This document shows positions 27,361 to 36,963 of a stretch of DNA of 64,000 nt, piece by piece. Positions within the stretch are counted from its first letter, which is position 1. Each line of letters begins with the position of its first letter. This DNA comes from JAMZMI01 sp039970095 (GTDB lineage Bacteria > Bacteroidota > Bacteroidia > Cytophagales > Cyclobacteriaceae): positions 185,466 to 249,465 of the forward strand of contig JBDVMP010000095.1 of NCBI GenBank assembly GCA_039970095.1, written 5' to 3'. The notes below the pieces were generated by a model. The model did no database searches and was not told where the DNA came from. It was given only the letters and a program-made list of their open reading frames with translations. The position numbers and the translations under genes were made by a program.

Positions 27361-30300
27361 TTATTCCACGAAGGAAAATATGATTTGATCCAAAATAGGT
27401 TTGGATTCATTTTGGGTCTGATCGCTGATCTTCACCTCAAACTGAAAACCAAAGCCCTTTGGTAGTTCACTCAAATCCAACATTGCCGCTTGCTTATCGA
27501 GTTGTTTCGAGAAACCCTCTATTGGGGTGTATGATTCCCTGACGGTTTTCCAGCCAGTCCAGTAGTCTGCTATACCATCATTATCCGTATCCACTCCTAT
27601 TCTCAAATCCACGTTTTCTACCCACGGGCCAGGGCTTACATAATCTGTGTCTTGTTGAGTAACCAGATGAAATGTCCCTTTGGTGAAAATGATGTCAGGG
27701 TCCGGATGGCCATTTCCAATGTGGCCGCTAAACTTAAATGGCTTATTGATATCGGATGAAGTAAACCAGCAAACGCTCATATGCTCACCACCGATAGGGT
27801 CATAATCTCCAAACAAGTAATATTGTCCACCAATGGATACTGCAGCCCAATCTCCATAAGCCTCTTGCTCGGGTTCATGTATGTTATACTCAGCTACATT
27901 CGTTTTATAGTTTTCCGGGTCTTCCTTGTGCCAATGAGGATGCTTATAAGTTCCCGTTTTTCCTGTTGGCTTTGTTCGATTATCCACAGGAGGGTCTAAA
28001 ATCTCAAAATCATTGACTCCATCAGGACTCACTGCATGCACAGCCAAAGGAGAATCCCAGGATCTTGTGGAAGCTTTTATAGGACTCCAGTCTTCGGTAA
28101 TGATGTGAAAATTGCCTTTCAAGTCCCTGATCACCGCACAGTCAGACCCATGCGTAGGGTCTTTAAAGACCATACCCATATTTTTTCCAGGAAGGCCGTC
28201 TTTTAGGTCATCATCAATATATAAATGCGGGTCCTGGTCGTTTGGAAAATCATAATACAAGTAAAACTGACCATCCACATACTCCGCTGTAGTCATCCAT
28301 CGGGAAAACTTCTCCGAAACAGGCCCATGATGTATCCATGTTTTCATGTCTTTGCTTTCCCAGGCATGATATCCACCCAGTGACGGATTCAATCCACCCT
28401 CAGCATCATATTGCTCTGCAAATGGAGAGGTGTGTAGTTTTTGATCATATCCTTCCAGCTGCACCTCTAATCGTTCAAAATCCTCCAGTTTTTGATTCTT
28501 TGGCGTACCATATTTTCCAAACATCCAATACGTATCACCTACCCGCAATGCGACAGGCGCATCCTGGAGATTGGAAGGGCCGATATTGGGAACAGGCTGC
28601 CAATTGTGCCACACCGCCGACTGATCCACCAAAATAGATTTGGCTTGCTTTTTGGATTCAAACTGCTTCAATTTAGACTTGTAGGTTGCATACTTAGAAG
28701 TAGGAACAGCCTCTCCTTCAACATACTCCAAATTTGATTTGGACTGTTCGTTTCCTTTCCAATCTGCCTGCGTATTGATAATCCAGTTTTGACCTAGAGG
28801 GAGTTGATCGGTTCTGAAAGATGAAGCCGGCAGCCCCTCTTGATTGAAAAGATTTCCCTGAACCCAGTTGCTCCAGCCGTAACGAACATATTTTGGTTGG
28901 GGCACCTTTTTTGAAGAAAGGACAAGTGTACTTCCCTCTACCTTTACGTTGGCATTTTCAAAAACTCCATTTTCCCCTGCTACTTTGAAGTTTCCTTCTA
29001 TAGGTTCGGTGATCATCAGCCCATTTTCTGCATGATCAAAATATACTCTTATGATACTATTTTCCACTTTAGTGGATGAGTACATCGGGCCTGAATACGG
29101 AATATTTTTTTGATACGTTTTGGCCAGTGCTACGCGCGCTAATCTATCCCCCACATGGTGCTTGGTTTTAGGGTGAATATTTTTTCCCTTCCCAATATCC
29201 ATAGTGATAGCTATACCTGTGTTGGCAAGGCTTAATGTCTGTAATTGGGCTTCACGCAAGGCATAGCTGAGAGACCCCTCTTTGTTATACTGGTAAGGCG
29301 CTATTTGGACAAAATAAAATGGCATGGCCTCATTGTCCCATTGATTTCTCCAATCTTTAATTAGTGCGGGAAAAAGCTTGCGGTACTGCTCCGGTCTCTG
29401 CTGATCGGCTTCTCCTTGATACCAAACCACACCTTTTACATTGTATTGAACTATGGGATGTATCATGCCATTAAACAAGACAGAGGCTTGCCTTTTATCG
29501 AGAGATTTATCAGACTTTCCGCGTGGGGGCAGTTTACCTTGATAAGCTATTTGGTATCCCCATGTTGGTGAAAGGATCACAACAGTGCTTTCAGTATCTC
29601 GTTTTGTGGAAAGCCTCAACTTAGATGGCTTTCCTTTGAATCCACCATCACCGGCAGCATCTATCACCCTGACGGCAATCACGTTCTTTCCATTTTTGAG
29701 AATGCCTGCAGGTAACTCATAGCGGCGCTGCACATCCCAACCATCAGTGCTTCCTACCTCAAAGCCATTGACCCAAACCTTATCCATGTCGTCAATAGCT
29801 CCAAGATGCAGGATCAAATCTTTTTTGGATTGCTTTTTACCGAGTTCAAAATCACTCCTAAACCAAACAATCCCATCGACTTCCTCAAGGGGAGTGTTTT
29901 TCCAGGTGGACGAAAGTGTCATGTCATCCCAATCGGCATCATTGTAATCCACTTTTTGATACCCTGAAGGCAACCCACTATCCAAACTTTCAATATTTTT
30001 AATCCATTGTTCATAAAGTTTTATACTTTCCTGTGCTATCTCTTCCTTTCTTTCTTCATAGTTCTCCACGTAGGAAAGTTCCTCTTCAAAGCCCCCAAAA
30101 GCCTCAAGCGCTTCTTTGCTCATCCATGCTTTAGCAGGTGTGCCACCTGAGTTTGTAGAAATCAAACCAACAGGTTGTTGAAGGCCTTCGTAAAGGTTTT
30201 TGCCAAAATAAAACCCTGTTGCTGAGAATTTGGCTGCCGTTTCAGGAGTACATACTTTCCACTTTCCCTCTATAAAAGGCGTGGCTGTTGTCACAAACTG

Positions 30301-30747
30301 ATGACCTACTGTAAACAATCTGATTTCAGGATAATCAGCTTCTGATATATCCTTTTTTCCACGCTCAGTTCCAAGGTTTCCCATTGGCCATACCATATTG
30401 GATTGGCCTCCACATACCCAAACCTCGCCCAAAAGAATATCTGATATCTTAATGACATTGTCAGCACCAGAGATAGTCAGCTCATGAGTTTTACCACTTT
30501 TGGGAGTGCTGATTTTTAGCTTCCACTCCCCTAAGTGATTGGCTTTTAACTCAGTCGGAATAGTACTCCAGCTTGGATGTACTTTTACTATTTCATTTGC
30601 GTCTGCCCAACCCCATATTGTAACCTCAGCTTCTTGCTGCAATACCATATGATCTGAAAAAATACTGGGCACGGTTATCTCCGCATTCGTATTATGAAAA
30701 AACAGCATTAACACAAACGCTGGGAGTAGGGATTTTGTGATTTTCAT
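27361..30747 (-). CDS. Fusion of SGNH sialate-O-acetylesterase-type domain and GH117-like domain
   Basis: 1,128 residues with a signal peptide (ending about residue 22). Residues 23-640 are a 9-O-acetylesterase-type SGNH protein: VPSIFSDHMVLQQ opening, Ser116 in GGQSNM (block I) and VVWYQGEAD. An inserted jelly-roll segment (WFRSDFELGK to IAVRVIDAAGDGGFKG) is usual for this family. From about residue 700 to the end it is a five-bladed propeller closely recalling GH117 alpha-1,3-(3,6-anhydro)-L-galactosidases: GGLNPSLGGYHAWESKDMK-like start, YYDFPNDQDPHLYIDDDL, DPTHGSDCAVIRD, GHPDPDI and SPGPWVE. GH117 enzymes trim neoagaro-oligosaccharides in red-algal galactan breakdown. Having both activities in one chain would couple deacylation to removal of the terminal sugar. 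The GH117 call rests on remembered sequence. Catalytic aspartates cannot be numbered with certainty here. Confidence 0.8.
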   Translation of the reverse strand: MKITKSLLPAFVLMLFFHNTNAEITVPSIFSDHMVLQQEAEVTIWGWADANEIVKVHPSWSTIPTELKANHLGEWKLKISTPKSGKTHELTISGADNVIKISDILLGEVWVCGGQSNMVWPMGNLGTERGKKDISEADYPEIRLFTVGHQFVTTATPFIEGKWKVCTPETAAKFSATGFYFGKNLYEGLQQPVGLISTNSGGTPAKAWMSKEALEAFGGFEEELSYVENYEERKEEIAQESIKLYEQWIKNIESLDSGLPSGYQKVDYNDADWDDMTLSSTWKNTPLEEVDGIVWFRSDFELGKKQSKKDLILHLGAIDDMDKVWVNGFEVGSTDGWDVQRRYELPAGILKNGKNVIAVRVIDAAGDGGFKGKPSKLRLSTKRDTESTVVILSPTWGYQIAYQGKLPPRGKSDKSLDKRQASVLFNGMIHPIVQYNVKGVVWYQGEADQQRPEQYRKLFPALIKDWRNQWDNEAMPFYFVQIAPYQYNKEGSLSYALREAQLQTLSLANTGIAITMDIGKGKNIHPKTKHHVGDRLARVALAKTYQKNIPYSGPMYSSTKVENSIIRVYFDHAENGLMITEPIEGNFKVAGENGVFENANVKVEGSTLVLSSKKVPQPKYVRYGWSNWVQGNLFNQEGLPASSFRTDQLPLGQNWIINTQADWKGNEQSKSNLEYVEGEAVPTSKYATYKSKLKQFESKKQAKSILVDQSAVWHNWQPVPNIGPSNLQDAPVALRVGDTYWMFGKYGTPKNQKLEDFERLEVQLEGYDQKLHTSPFAEQYDAEGGLNPSLGGYHAWESKDMKTWIHHGPVSEKFSRWMTTAEYVDGQFYLYYDFPNDQDPHLYIDDDLKDGLPGKNMGMVFKDPTHGSDCAVIRDLKGNFHIITEDWSPIKASTRSWDSPLAVHAVSPDGVNDFEILDPPVDNRTKPTGKTGTYKHPHWHKEDPENYKTNVAEYNIHEPEQEAYGDWAAVSIGGQYYLFGDYDPIGGEHMSVCWFTSSDINKPFKFSGHIGNGHPDPDIIFTKGTFHLVTQQDTDYVSPGPWVENVDLRIGVDTDNDGIADYWTGWKTVRESYTPIEGFSKQLDKQAAMLDLSELPKGFGFQFEVKISDQTQNESKPILDQIIFSFVE

Positions 30748-31061
30748 TTTTTAAACTGGATATTTCTATTGTTTTATCAAAGTTGACAACTTCCAACACT
30801 TAATAAGAGGTGTATAATGCTCAAAAAGTGGAGGGTGCAATGCTCAATGTCAGCAGACAGAAGTCAGTATAGAAGTCATCATTATAGTTTTGGTGACACA
30901 TTGAGGTTATTTATCAATAAACATGAGAAAACCATTTTGGAAGGCATTGATAAATGTAGGCGTGATGAGAATTATGTGATACAGGGTAAGGCCTGTTTTT
31001 TATATGGCTTCATAGAAACTAGAGATTATTAAATCAAAATAACCTGAAGAGAAAAACACGA
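30748..31061. other. Divergent promoter region between two glycan-use transcripts
   Basis: This stretch lies between the start of the esterase-GH117 gene (minus) and the lipoprotein gene (plus), so promoters for both must be here. A 71-codon plus-strand frame (30817-31032) shows no coding pattern. I see no clear operator repeat. Confidence 0.4.
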
Positions 31062-32753
31062 ATGAAAAAGAAATTAACAAGTCAATCCAGGGTTTTATAC
31101 TGTGCATATACCCTATTCGTTTTTCTAATTGTTTTAGCGGGTTGTAAAGCAAAAACCCAGGATACAAACAATTCTCCTCTTGTCCTAGACATGGTGCATC
31201 ACAACCCCGGTGAGGAACCTTATACCACCTCGTTCAACAAACCTGAATTTTCCAAAAAAATCGGCTACAATGGCAAAGTCTATTTCTTGTTTGAGTCCCC
31301 GGCCCTTGCCATCAATTGGGAGTCCTTGAGTTCGGATATTTTGCCTAAAGGAAGTGAGGATCGTGAATGGGTAGATGCCAAAGCGGCGCAAATACGTCAA
31401 ATGCACATCGCGTGCAGGGAACAGAATATGGATATATATGCTATGTCTGACCTTGTTTTATTTCCCAAATGCCTCATCGAAAAATACAATATAGCAGAAA
31501 CGTTTGGCAACCCACAGGATTCTTTAACTCAAAGACTTTTGAGAATTCAGATTGCTGAAATATTTGATCAATTTCCGGATCTCAACGGGTTGGTTGTTCG
31601 CATTGGAGAGACCTACCTGCATGACGCCCCTTATCACAAAGGAAACATCAAACAAAGGAATAACCCTGAGAACACAATCATTCCATTGATGAACCTTCTA
31701 AGGGAAGAAATCTGCGTGAAACGAGATAAAGAACTGATTTTCAGAACGTGGAGAGCTTTTGACAAGAACGCCAATAGCTATCAAACGATCAACGATGCAG
31801 TAGAACCGCATAAAAACCTGACTATCAGTATAAAACATTGTGAAGGAGATTTCCACCGTGCCAATCCATTCAGCAAAATCATAGGACAAGGCAGGCATAA
31901 GCAAATCATAGAGGTGCAATGTGCACGAGAATACGAAGGGAAAGGAGCTTATCCCAACTACATCGCAAATGGTGTGATCGAGGGGTTTGAAGAACATGCG
32001 AGCATGCCTGAGGAGAAGATCAACAGCATTCGTGAGTTTACCGAAAAACGTCCCGATCTATATGCCGGGATCTGGACCTGGTCACGCGGTGGTGGCTGGG
32101 GTGGCCCGTACACCAAAAACGAGATGTGGTATGAACTAAATGCCTGGGTCATGGCTAAGTGGGCCAACGATCCAACTCAAAGCGAAGAGGCTATTTTTAA
32201 CCAATATGCTATAGAAGAGCTGCACCTAGCTCCTACTGAAGTGCCTAAATTCAGGAGCTTATGCTTGCTTTCAGCCAAAGCTGTAGTCAGGGGTCGTAAT
32301 TCCACGCACCGAGACATGAGCCCCTGGTGGACACGTGATGCGGGTATTGGATGGCCACAACCCAGCACAATTGTCGATGCTCAAAAACAACAGCGAAACC
32401 TTGCTCAAAAGGATGAATCCATTGAAATATGGAAAGAGATTGTACAGCTAGCGGAGCAGATCAGCTGGCCAGATGATGAGACAAGGACTCACGTCATTGG
32501 TTCATCCAAATACGGACTGCACCTATATGAGATATATCGGTCACTCGTCTATCTGGCTGGTGCGGAAGAAAAAAACGACACTGTGGCAATAAAGCAATGG
32601 ATAGCAGAATATGATACTGCATGGGAAAACTACGCCAAACTTCCTGGTATGTATCCACAAGTGGCAACTCTATATGCCAAGGATTATACTCGTCATATCA
32701 AAACACCCTCAGATTTCAAAGTAAATGAGCTAAGAGCACAAATTGGAATGTAA
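31062..32753 (+). CDS. Lipoprotein of unknown family, probable TIM-barrel glycosidase-like
   Basis: 563 residues. The lipobox LAGC puts the lipidated cysteine at residue 28. I do not recognise a named family. The sequence has the rhythm of a TIM barrel: YFLFESPALAINW, MDIYAMSDLVLFP, LNGLVVRIGETY, ELIFRTWRAFD, LTISIKHCEGDF, IIEVQCAREYEGKGAYPNYI and AGIWTWSRGGGWGG, followed by a helical C-terminal part rich in Trp. The pattern is distantly like alpha-glucuronidase-type (GH67/GH115) barrels, but that is a guess. Acidic residues in RIGETY and HCEGDF could be catalytic. It sits directly upstream of the GH78-like gene (4 bases between stop and start), so they are co-transcribed, and it probably acts on the same glycan at the cell surface. 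Confidence 0.6.
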   Translation: MKKKLTSQSRVLYCAYTLFVFLIVLAGCKAKTQDTNNSPLVLDMVHHNPGEEPYTTSFNKPEFSKKIGYNGKVYFLFESPALAINWESLSSDILPKGSEDREWVDAKAAQIRQMHIACREQNMDIYAMSDLVLFPKCLIEKYNIAETFGNPQDSLTQRLLRIQIAEIFDQFPDLNGLVVRIGETYLHDAPYHKGNIKQRNNPENTIIPLMNLLREEICVKRDKELIFRTWRAFDKNANSYQTINDAVEPHKNLTISIKHCEGDFHRANPFSKIIGQGRHKQIIEVQCAREYEGKGAYPNYIANGVIEGFEEHASMPEEKINSIREFTEKRPDLYAGIWTWSRGGGWGGPYTKNEMWYELNAWVMAKWANDPTQSEEAIFNQYAIEELHLAPTEVPKFRSLCLLSAKAVVRGRNSTHRDMSPWWTRDAGIGWPQPSTIVDAQKQQRNLAQKDESIEIWKEIVQLAEQISWPDDETRTHVIGSSKYGLHLYEIYRSLVYLAGAEEKNDTVAIKQWIAEYDTAWENYAKLPGMYPQVATLYAKDYTRHIKTPSDFKVNELRAQIGM

Positions 32754-32757
32754 TAAT

Positions 32758-34572
32758 ATGAAGCTGCTGACAAGGTTTTTTATCATTTGTTTATTTGGAT
32801 ATATATCAACGCAATTTGCTGCCGCTCAAACAGAGGCTCATTCCTCTTTGAAATTTGAACGGGTACTTAACAAGCCTGTGGTCATCACCAAATTGGCTGA
32901 CGGGCATTATTTCATTGATTTTGGCAAAACATATTTTGGGACGGTGGTGATCAAATCAAAAACGGCACAGACAGATTCTATCATTATTCACCTCGGTGAG
33001 AAGCTCGCATCTCCTGATAATGTGGACCGTCAACCGGGAGCCACTATCCGTTACCAGCAGGTGGTTGTTAGCGAAATCCCAAAGAACGAAACAATTTCTG
33101 TTAAACTAGAGCCAGATCAACGAAACACCAAACCACAGGCCATTGCCCTTCCTGATTCGTTTGGGATAGTTATGCCTTTCAGGTATTGTGAGATAGAAAA
33201 CTTAAAGGTTCCTCTGGAAGATCTTGAAGTTTACCAAAAAGGGTTTCATTACAGTTTCAATGATGAAGCCAGTTATTTCCATTCATCAGACCCCACGCTT
33301 GATAGCGTCTATGAGCTTTGCAAGCATACGATCAAGGCAACAAGCTTTACGGGCTATTACGTCGATGGCGACCGTGAGCGTATCCCTTATGAAGCAGATG
33401 CTTTCATCAATCAGATGAGTCACTATGCCGTAGACAGTGTCTACGACATTGCACGCAGAACCAATGAATATTTTATCGATCATGCCACATGGCCCACCGA
33501 ATGGTTGCTGCATACAGCGCTAATGTATTATTATGACTATTTGTACACCGGCGACTTAAGCTCAATCGAGAAGTACTTCGAAAACCTCAAGGTAAAATCC
33601 TTGTTGAGCCTGGAGGGCAATGATGGCTTCATCAGTACTCGTTTGGGAAAATTAAATCCCGAGCTAATTGAAGCTCTCGGTTTTGACAGTCGCCATGAAT
33701 CGATCAAGGATATTGTGGATTGGCCAAAAACAGAGCGTGACAATTATGACTTCAAAGAAATCAATACAGTAGTAAACGCCTTCTATTATGAGAACCTGAT
33801 GATCATGACTATTATCGCAGACAAGCTGGAAAAACCTCTAGATGCTGACTTCTATAGAAAAAAAGCGAGTCAGATCAGATCATCCATACAAAACCAATTG
33901 ATCGACCCCAACACCGGTATATTCATTGATGGATTAGGCTCCAAACACAGTTCTTTGCATGCCAACATGTTTGCTTTGGCTTTTGACCTTGTGCCTGAAG
34001 AAAACCTAACCGAGGTTATCAATTTCATAAAAACCAAAGGAATGGCTTGTAGCGTATATGGAGCGCAATACTTGCTGGAAGGACTCTGCAAACACGGTGA
34101 AGAAGCATATGCGCTTGATCTCATCACCAATACAGATGGCAACCGCAACTGGTACAACATGATCGAAGCAGGCTCCACACTCACATGGGAGGCATGGGAT
34201 AAACAGTACAAAAAGAACCTCGACTGGAACCATGCCTGGGGAACAGCTCCACTCAACATCATTGTGAGACACATTTGGGGAATCTCACCAGATCAGCCAG
34301 GTTTCAATGAAATTAAAATAAGTCCAAGACTAAGCACGCTAGATTACTCTGATATAAAAGTCCCAACAAAACATGGGGTTATCGTTGGCGCCTACCAATC
34401 TATTAAAGGGAAAAAGCACATTTACAGTATCGAGTTACCTGAAGGTTCGAAAGCTAAATTCTTTATCAACAAAAAGCCACGGAGGATACATGTGAATAGG
34501 AAAAGAGTGAAAACAACAAGCGGGTATATTGTTTTAGAAAACACAGACAACAAGGTTGAATTAAAGTTTTAG
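32758..34572 (+). CDS. Secreted GH78-like alpha-L-rhamnosidase-type protein
   Basis: 604 residues from the ATG at 32758, four bases after the preceding stop; the in-frame ATG at 32743 lies within the previous gene. The signal peptide ends near QFAAAQ. A beta-sandwich (about 25-165) precedes an (alpha/alpha)6 barrel. The family-type acidic cluster is DGDRERIPYEADAFINQ (about residues 202-218), followed by WPTEWLLHTALMYYYDYLYTG. The end is typical of GH78: TLTWEAWD, NHAWGTAPLNIIVRHIWGI, then a beta-domain starting FNEIKISPRL. GH78 enzymes release alpha-L-rhamnose, but related proteins on algal glycan loci may use other deoxysugars. It is shorter than many GH78 enzymes, lacking the extra N-terminal domains. 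Confidence 0.75.
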   Translation: MKLLTRFFIICLFGYISTQFAAAQTEAHSSLKFERVLNKPVVITKLADGHYFIDFGKTYFGTVVIKSKTAQTDSIIIHLGEKLASPDNVDRQPGATIRYQQVVVSEIPKNETISVKLEPDQRNTKPQAIALPDSFGIVMPFRYCEIENLKVPLEDLEVYQKGFHYSFNDEASYFHSSDPTLDSVYELCKHTIKATSFTGYYVDGDRERIPYEADAFINQMSHYAVDSVYDIARRTNEYFIDHATWPTEWLLHTALMYYYDYLYTGDLSSIEKYFENLKVKSLLSLEGNDGFISTRLGKLNPELIEALGFDSRHESIKDIVDWPKTERDNYDFKEINTVVNAFYYENLMIMTIIADKLEKPLDADFYRKKASQIRSSIQNQLIDPNTGIFIDGLGSKHSSLHANMFALAFDLVPEENLTEVINFIKTKGMACSVYGAQYLLEGLCKHGEEAYALDLITNTDGNRNWYNMIEAGSTLTWEAWDKQYKKNLDWNHAWGTAPLNIIVRHIWGISPDQPGFNEIKISPRLSTLDYSDIKVPTKHGVIVGAYQSIKGKKHIYSIELPEGSKAKFFINKKPRRIHVNRKRVKTTSGYIVLENTDNKVELKF

Positions 34573-34627
34573 GTGATAACCGCAAGGACAAAAGAGAGAA
34601 AATACCTTTACGAAAAAACTTAGAGCA

Positions 34628-34660
34628 CAAAAAAAGCACTTACGAACTAACGTAAGTGCT
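34628..34660 (-). terminator. Terminator of the tRNA transcript
   Basis: A perfect 10-bp stem (AGCACTTACG with its complement) has a six-base loop and, reading the minus strand, a run of seven T. It lies directly downstream of tRNA-Arg. Confidence 0.85.
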
Positions 34661-34671
34661 TAACTTTCAGG

Positions 34672-34745
34672 TGATTCCACCAGGACTCGAACCTGGAACC
34701 TACTGCTTAGAAGGCAGTTGCTCTATCCAGTTGAGCTATGGAACC
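34672..34745 (-). tRNA. tRNA-Arg (anticodon TCT)
   Basis: A 74-base cloverleaf: acceptor GGTTCCA pairs with TGGAATC (one G-T), D arm GCTC/GAGC, anticodon stem ACTGC/GCAGT around CTTCTAA (anticodon TCT), T arm CCAGG TTCGAGT CCTGG, discriminator A. CCA is not encoded. It follows tRNA-Ser on the same strand. Confidence 0.95.
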
Positions 34746-34763
34746 ATCATACTACAAAGTAGT

Positions 34764-34851
<88 letters not shown>

Positions 34852-35100
34852 GTGAGGTTTCAGAACTCATCCCTGAAAAGGACTGCAAATCTAGAGAAAA
34901 ACAATTATTTCTCAAATACAAAGATTCCAAAAACACATAAAATTTATCCACAATCCAAATCCACCATCATTGCCCTTCCCCAGTTACCTCAATAAAGGTT
35001 GTCACCATATAAACTCCCCTAAAACCACTTATTAAAAATAGTTAAATGACCCTGACCTTAATTGGGCGACTAAGGTTACTTGCTTAATTTAGCCGACCTT

Positions 35101-36069
35101 ATGAACTGGTCTCAAAGCTTTGGTGTATTTGAAATAACCCTGGTGGTACTTTTTATCACTTTCTATATGCTCTATGCATTTAGAATGATTCGCATTTCAC
35201 AGCGCATGTCTTCCCCTATTCATCGGGTTATCATCAAGTTGATCATTAGATCAATATACTTTTCATTGATGGTAATAGCGTTGCTCGGACCTTCGTTTGG
35301 CGAAAACACCAGAGAGATAAAATCTGTAGGAAAGGATCTTTTCATCTGTGTCGACCTGAGTCAATCCATGAACGCATTTGACATTCAACCGACACGCCTG
35401 GAAAGAGTCAAGTTTGAGTTGAAAAACATCGTGGAAGCTTTTAGTTCAGATCGAATCGGGCTGATCATGTTTTCCAATGACGCTTTCATGCAATGCCCCC
35501 TCACCTATGACAATAATGCGCTAAACATATTTATACAGTCATTAAATACCGATCTTGTGCCAAACACGGGTACAGACTTTGGGCCACCCCTGGAAATGGC
35601 TTTGGAAAAATTGCAGGATGAGGAATCGGGCCCTGCTAAGGAAAAATCCAAGATAATTATCCTAATTAGCGACGGGGAAGATTTTGGTGAAGAGACGAAC
35701 CAAATAGCTGAAGAAATAGAAAGCACAGGAATCAAATTGTTTACCCTGGGTGTTGGAACAGACAAAGGATCCAAAATTCTAATGAAAAGAGGTTTTAAGA
35801 AAGATCGAAGTGGAAAGGACGTGGTTAGCCGAATCAATACCGCATCTCTAAAGAAGCTGGCATCCGACACTGGTGGAAAGTATTTTGAAATCAATGAAAA
35901 CAAAAACGATGTTGAACGTTTGATCAATTCAATTAATCAAATAGAAGGTGAGCTTCGCGATGCAAAAAAAGTTGATGTCAAGGCCAACAAGTATTATTAT
36001 TTCCTGTCGATCGCACTTTTCTTAATGTTAATTGATTTATTGATAGGTATAAGAGTCTTAAAACTATGA
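35101..36069 (+). CDS. BatB-like von Willebrand factor A membrane protein
   Basis: 322 residues; ATG at 35101 is preferred over an upstream TTG. Two N-terminal helices (about 8-30 and 45-65) and one C-terminal helix (about 300-320) anchor a VWA domain of about 220 residues. The metal site begins DLSQS (DxSxS form) near residue 84, with the second threonine in GTDFGPPL and the aspartate in ISDGED. This is the layout of BatA/BatB proteins of Bacteroidota, linked to stress tolerance. It overlaps the next gene by four bases (ATGA), so the two are translationally coupled. No BatA gene precedes it. A TAATTTAG box (one mismatch to TAnnTTTG) ends eight bases before the start. Confidence 0.8.
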   Translation: MNWSQSFGVFEITLVVLFITFYMLYAFRMIRISQRMSSPIHRVIIKLIIRSIYFSLMVIALLGPSFGENTREIKSVGKDLFICVDLSQSMNAFDIQPTRLERVKFELKNIVEAFSSDRIGLIMFSNDAFMQCPLTYDNNALNIFIQSLNTDLVPNTGTDFGPPLEMALEKLQDEESGPAKEKSKIIILISDGEDFGEETNQIAEEIESTGIKLFTLGVGTDKGSKILMKRGFKKDRSGKDVVSRINTASLKKLASDTGGKYFEINENKNDVERLINSINQIEGELRDAKKVDVKANKYYYFLSIALFLMLIDLLIGIRVLKL

Positions 36070-36914
36070 AGTACATTTTTCTGATTTTACTTCTGAGTAT
36101 CACTGATCCTCTCAAGACCACCAAAATCAACAGTATAAAAAAAGAGGCTGGAGAGGCATACAAGGCAGGCAACTACGAGAAAGCCGCCACTAAATACAGT
36201 TTACTTGCTGACAGTTTGGGAGTCACAGAGGATGAAATATTGCTTAACCTCGGACATAGTTACTATCATCTGGGTGACACCTCGGGCGCAAAACACAGTT
36301 ATCAGAGCCTGTTGACTTCAAGCAGCAAAGACCTAAAGTCAATCGCTTCGCAACAACTGGGCGTGATGGCTAAGGATGCACAAAAGTTGGAAGAATCACT
36401 CTCCTATCTGAAGAATGCGATCAAAGCAAACCCTGGAAATGAAGGTGCTAAGTACGATTATGAAGTGGTAAAAAAACTACTTGAGCAGCAACAGAATCAG
36501 CAAAACCAGGATCAAGAAAATCAAGATCAAAATCAGGATAGCGAGGACCAGGAAAACCAAGACCAGAACGAACAGGATCAAGATCAGGAAAACCAGGATC
36601 AAGAGAAACAAGACCAGCAGAAGTCTGACGAGCAAAAGGAGTCTGAGCAACAAAAATCTGACGAACAGAAAGACGGAGAGGAAAAAGAGGGCGAACAGAA
36701 AGAGCAGGAACAAGAGCAGGAAGGCGAAAAATCCGAGGATGAAAAACAGCGTGAAATGGATGAAGCTACCAAACAAAAGCTGCAGGAGATGAACATTAGC
36801 GAAGAAAAAGCCCGAATGATTTTGGAAGCACTCAGAAATAACGAAATTCAATATATTCAGCAGCAAAAGCGTCAATCATCTGAACCCCAGAACTCAGGAA
36901 AACCGGATTGGTAA
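36066..36914 (+). CDS. BatC-like TPR protein with Gln/Asp/Glu-rich tail
   Basis: 282 residues. A short hydrophobic start is followed by tetratricopeptide helices (about 20-140: AYKAGNYEKAATKYSLLA, LGHSYYHLGDTSGAKHSY, LSYLKNAIKANPGN). From about residue 140 to 225 the chain is almost only Q, N, D, E, K and S, a highly charged disordered stretch. A conserved-looking end follows (MDEATKQKLQEMNISEEKAR and ILEALRNNEIQYIQQ). This is the typical architecture of BatC, which accompanies BatA and BatB. The start overlaps the batB-like stop. BatD is not in the neighbourhood; the next gene is a thiolase. It probably helps assemble a periplasmic or membrane Bat complex. Confidence 0.75.
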   Translation: MKYIFLILLLSITDPLKTTKINSIKKEAGEAYKAGNYEKAATKYSLLADSLGVTEDEILLNLGHSYYHLGDTSGAKHSYQSLLTSSSKDLKSIASQQLGVMAKDAQKLEESLSYLKNAIKANPGNEGAKYDYEVVKKLLEQQQNQQNQDQENQDQNQDSEDQENQDQNEQDQDQENQDQEKQDQQKSDEQKESEQQKSDEQKDGEEKEGEQKEQEQEQEGEKSEDEKQREMDEATKQKLQEMNISEEKARMILEALRNNEIQYIQQQKRQSSEPQNSGKPDW

Positions 36915-36963
36915 TCAATCTAAGACGTGAATAAAGACACATTAACAACTTAAATATCCCGAA

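Noticed and set aside
30817..31032. 71-codon plus-strand frame between divergent genes
   Set aside because: No family, no signal peptide, composition of non-coding DNA; it sits where two promoters are expected.
36477..36875. Leu/Phe-rich minus-strand frame opposite the BatC-like tail
   Set aside because: It is the complement of Gln/Glu/Asp codons, an artefact of low complexity.
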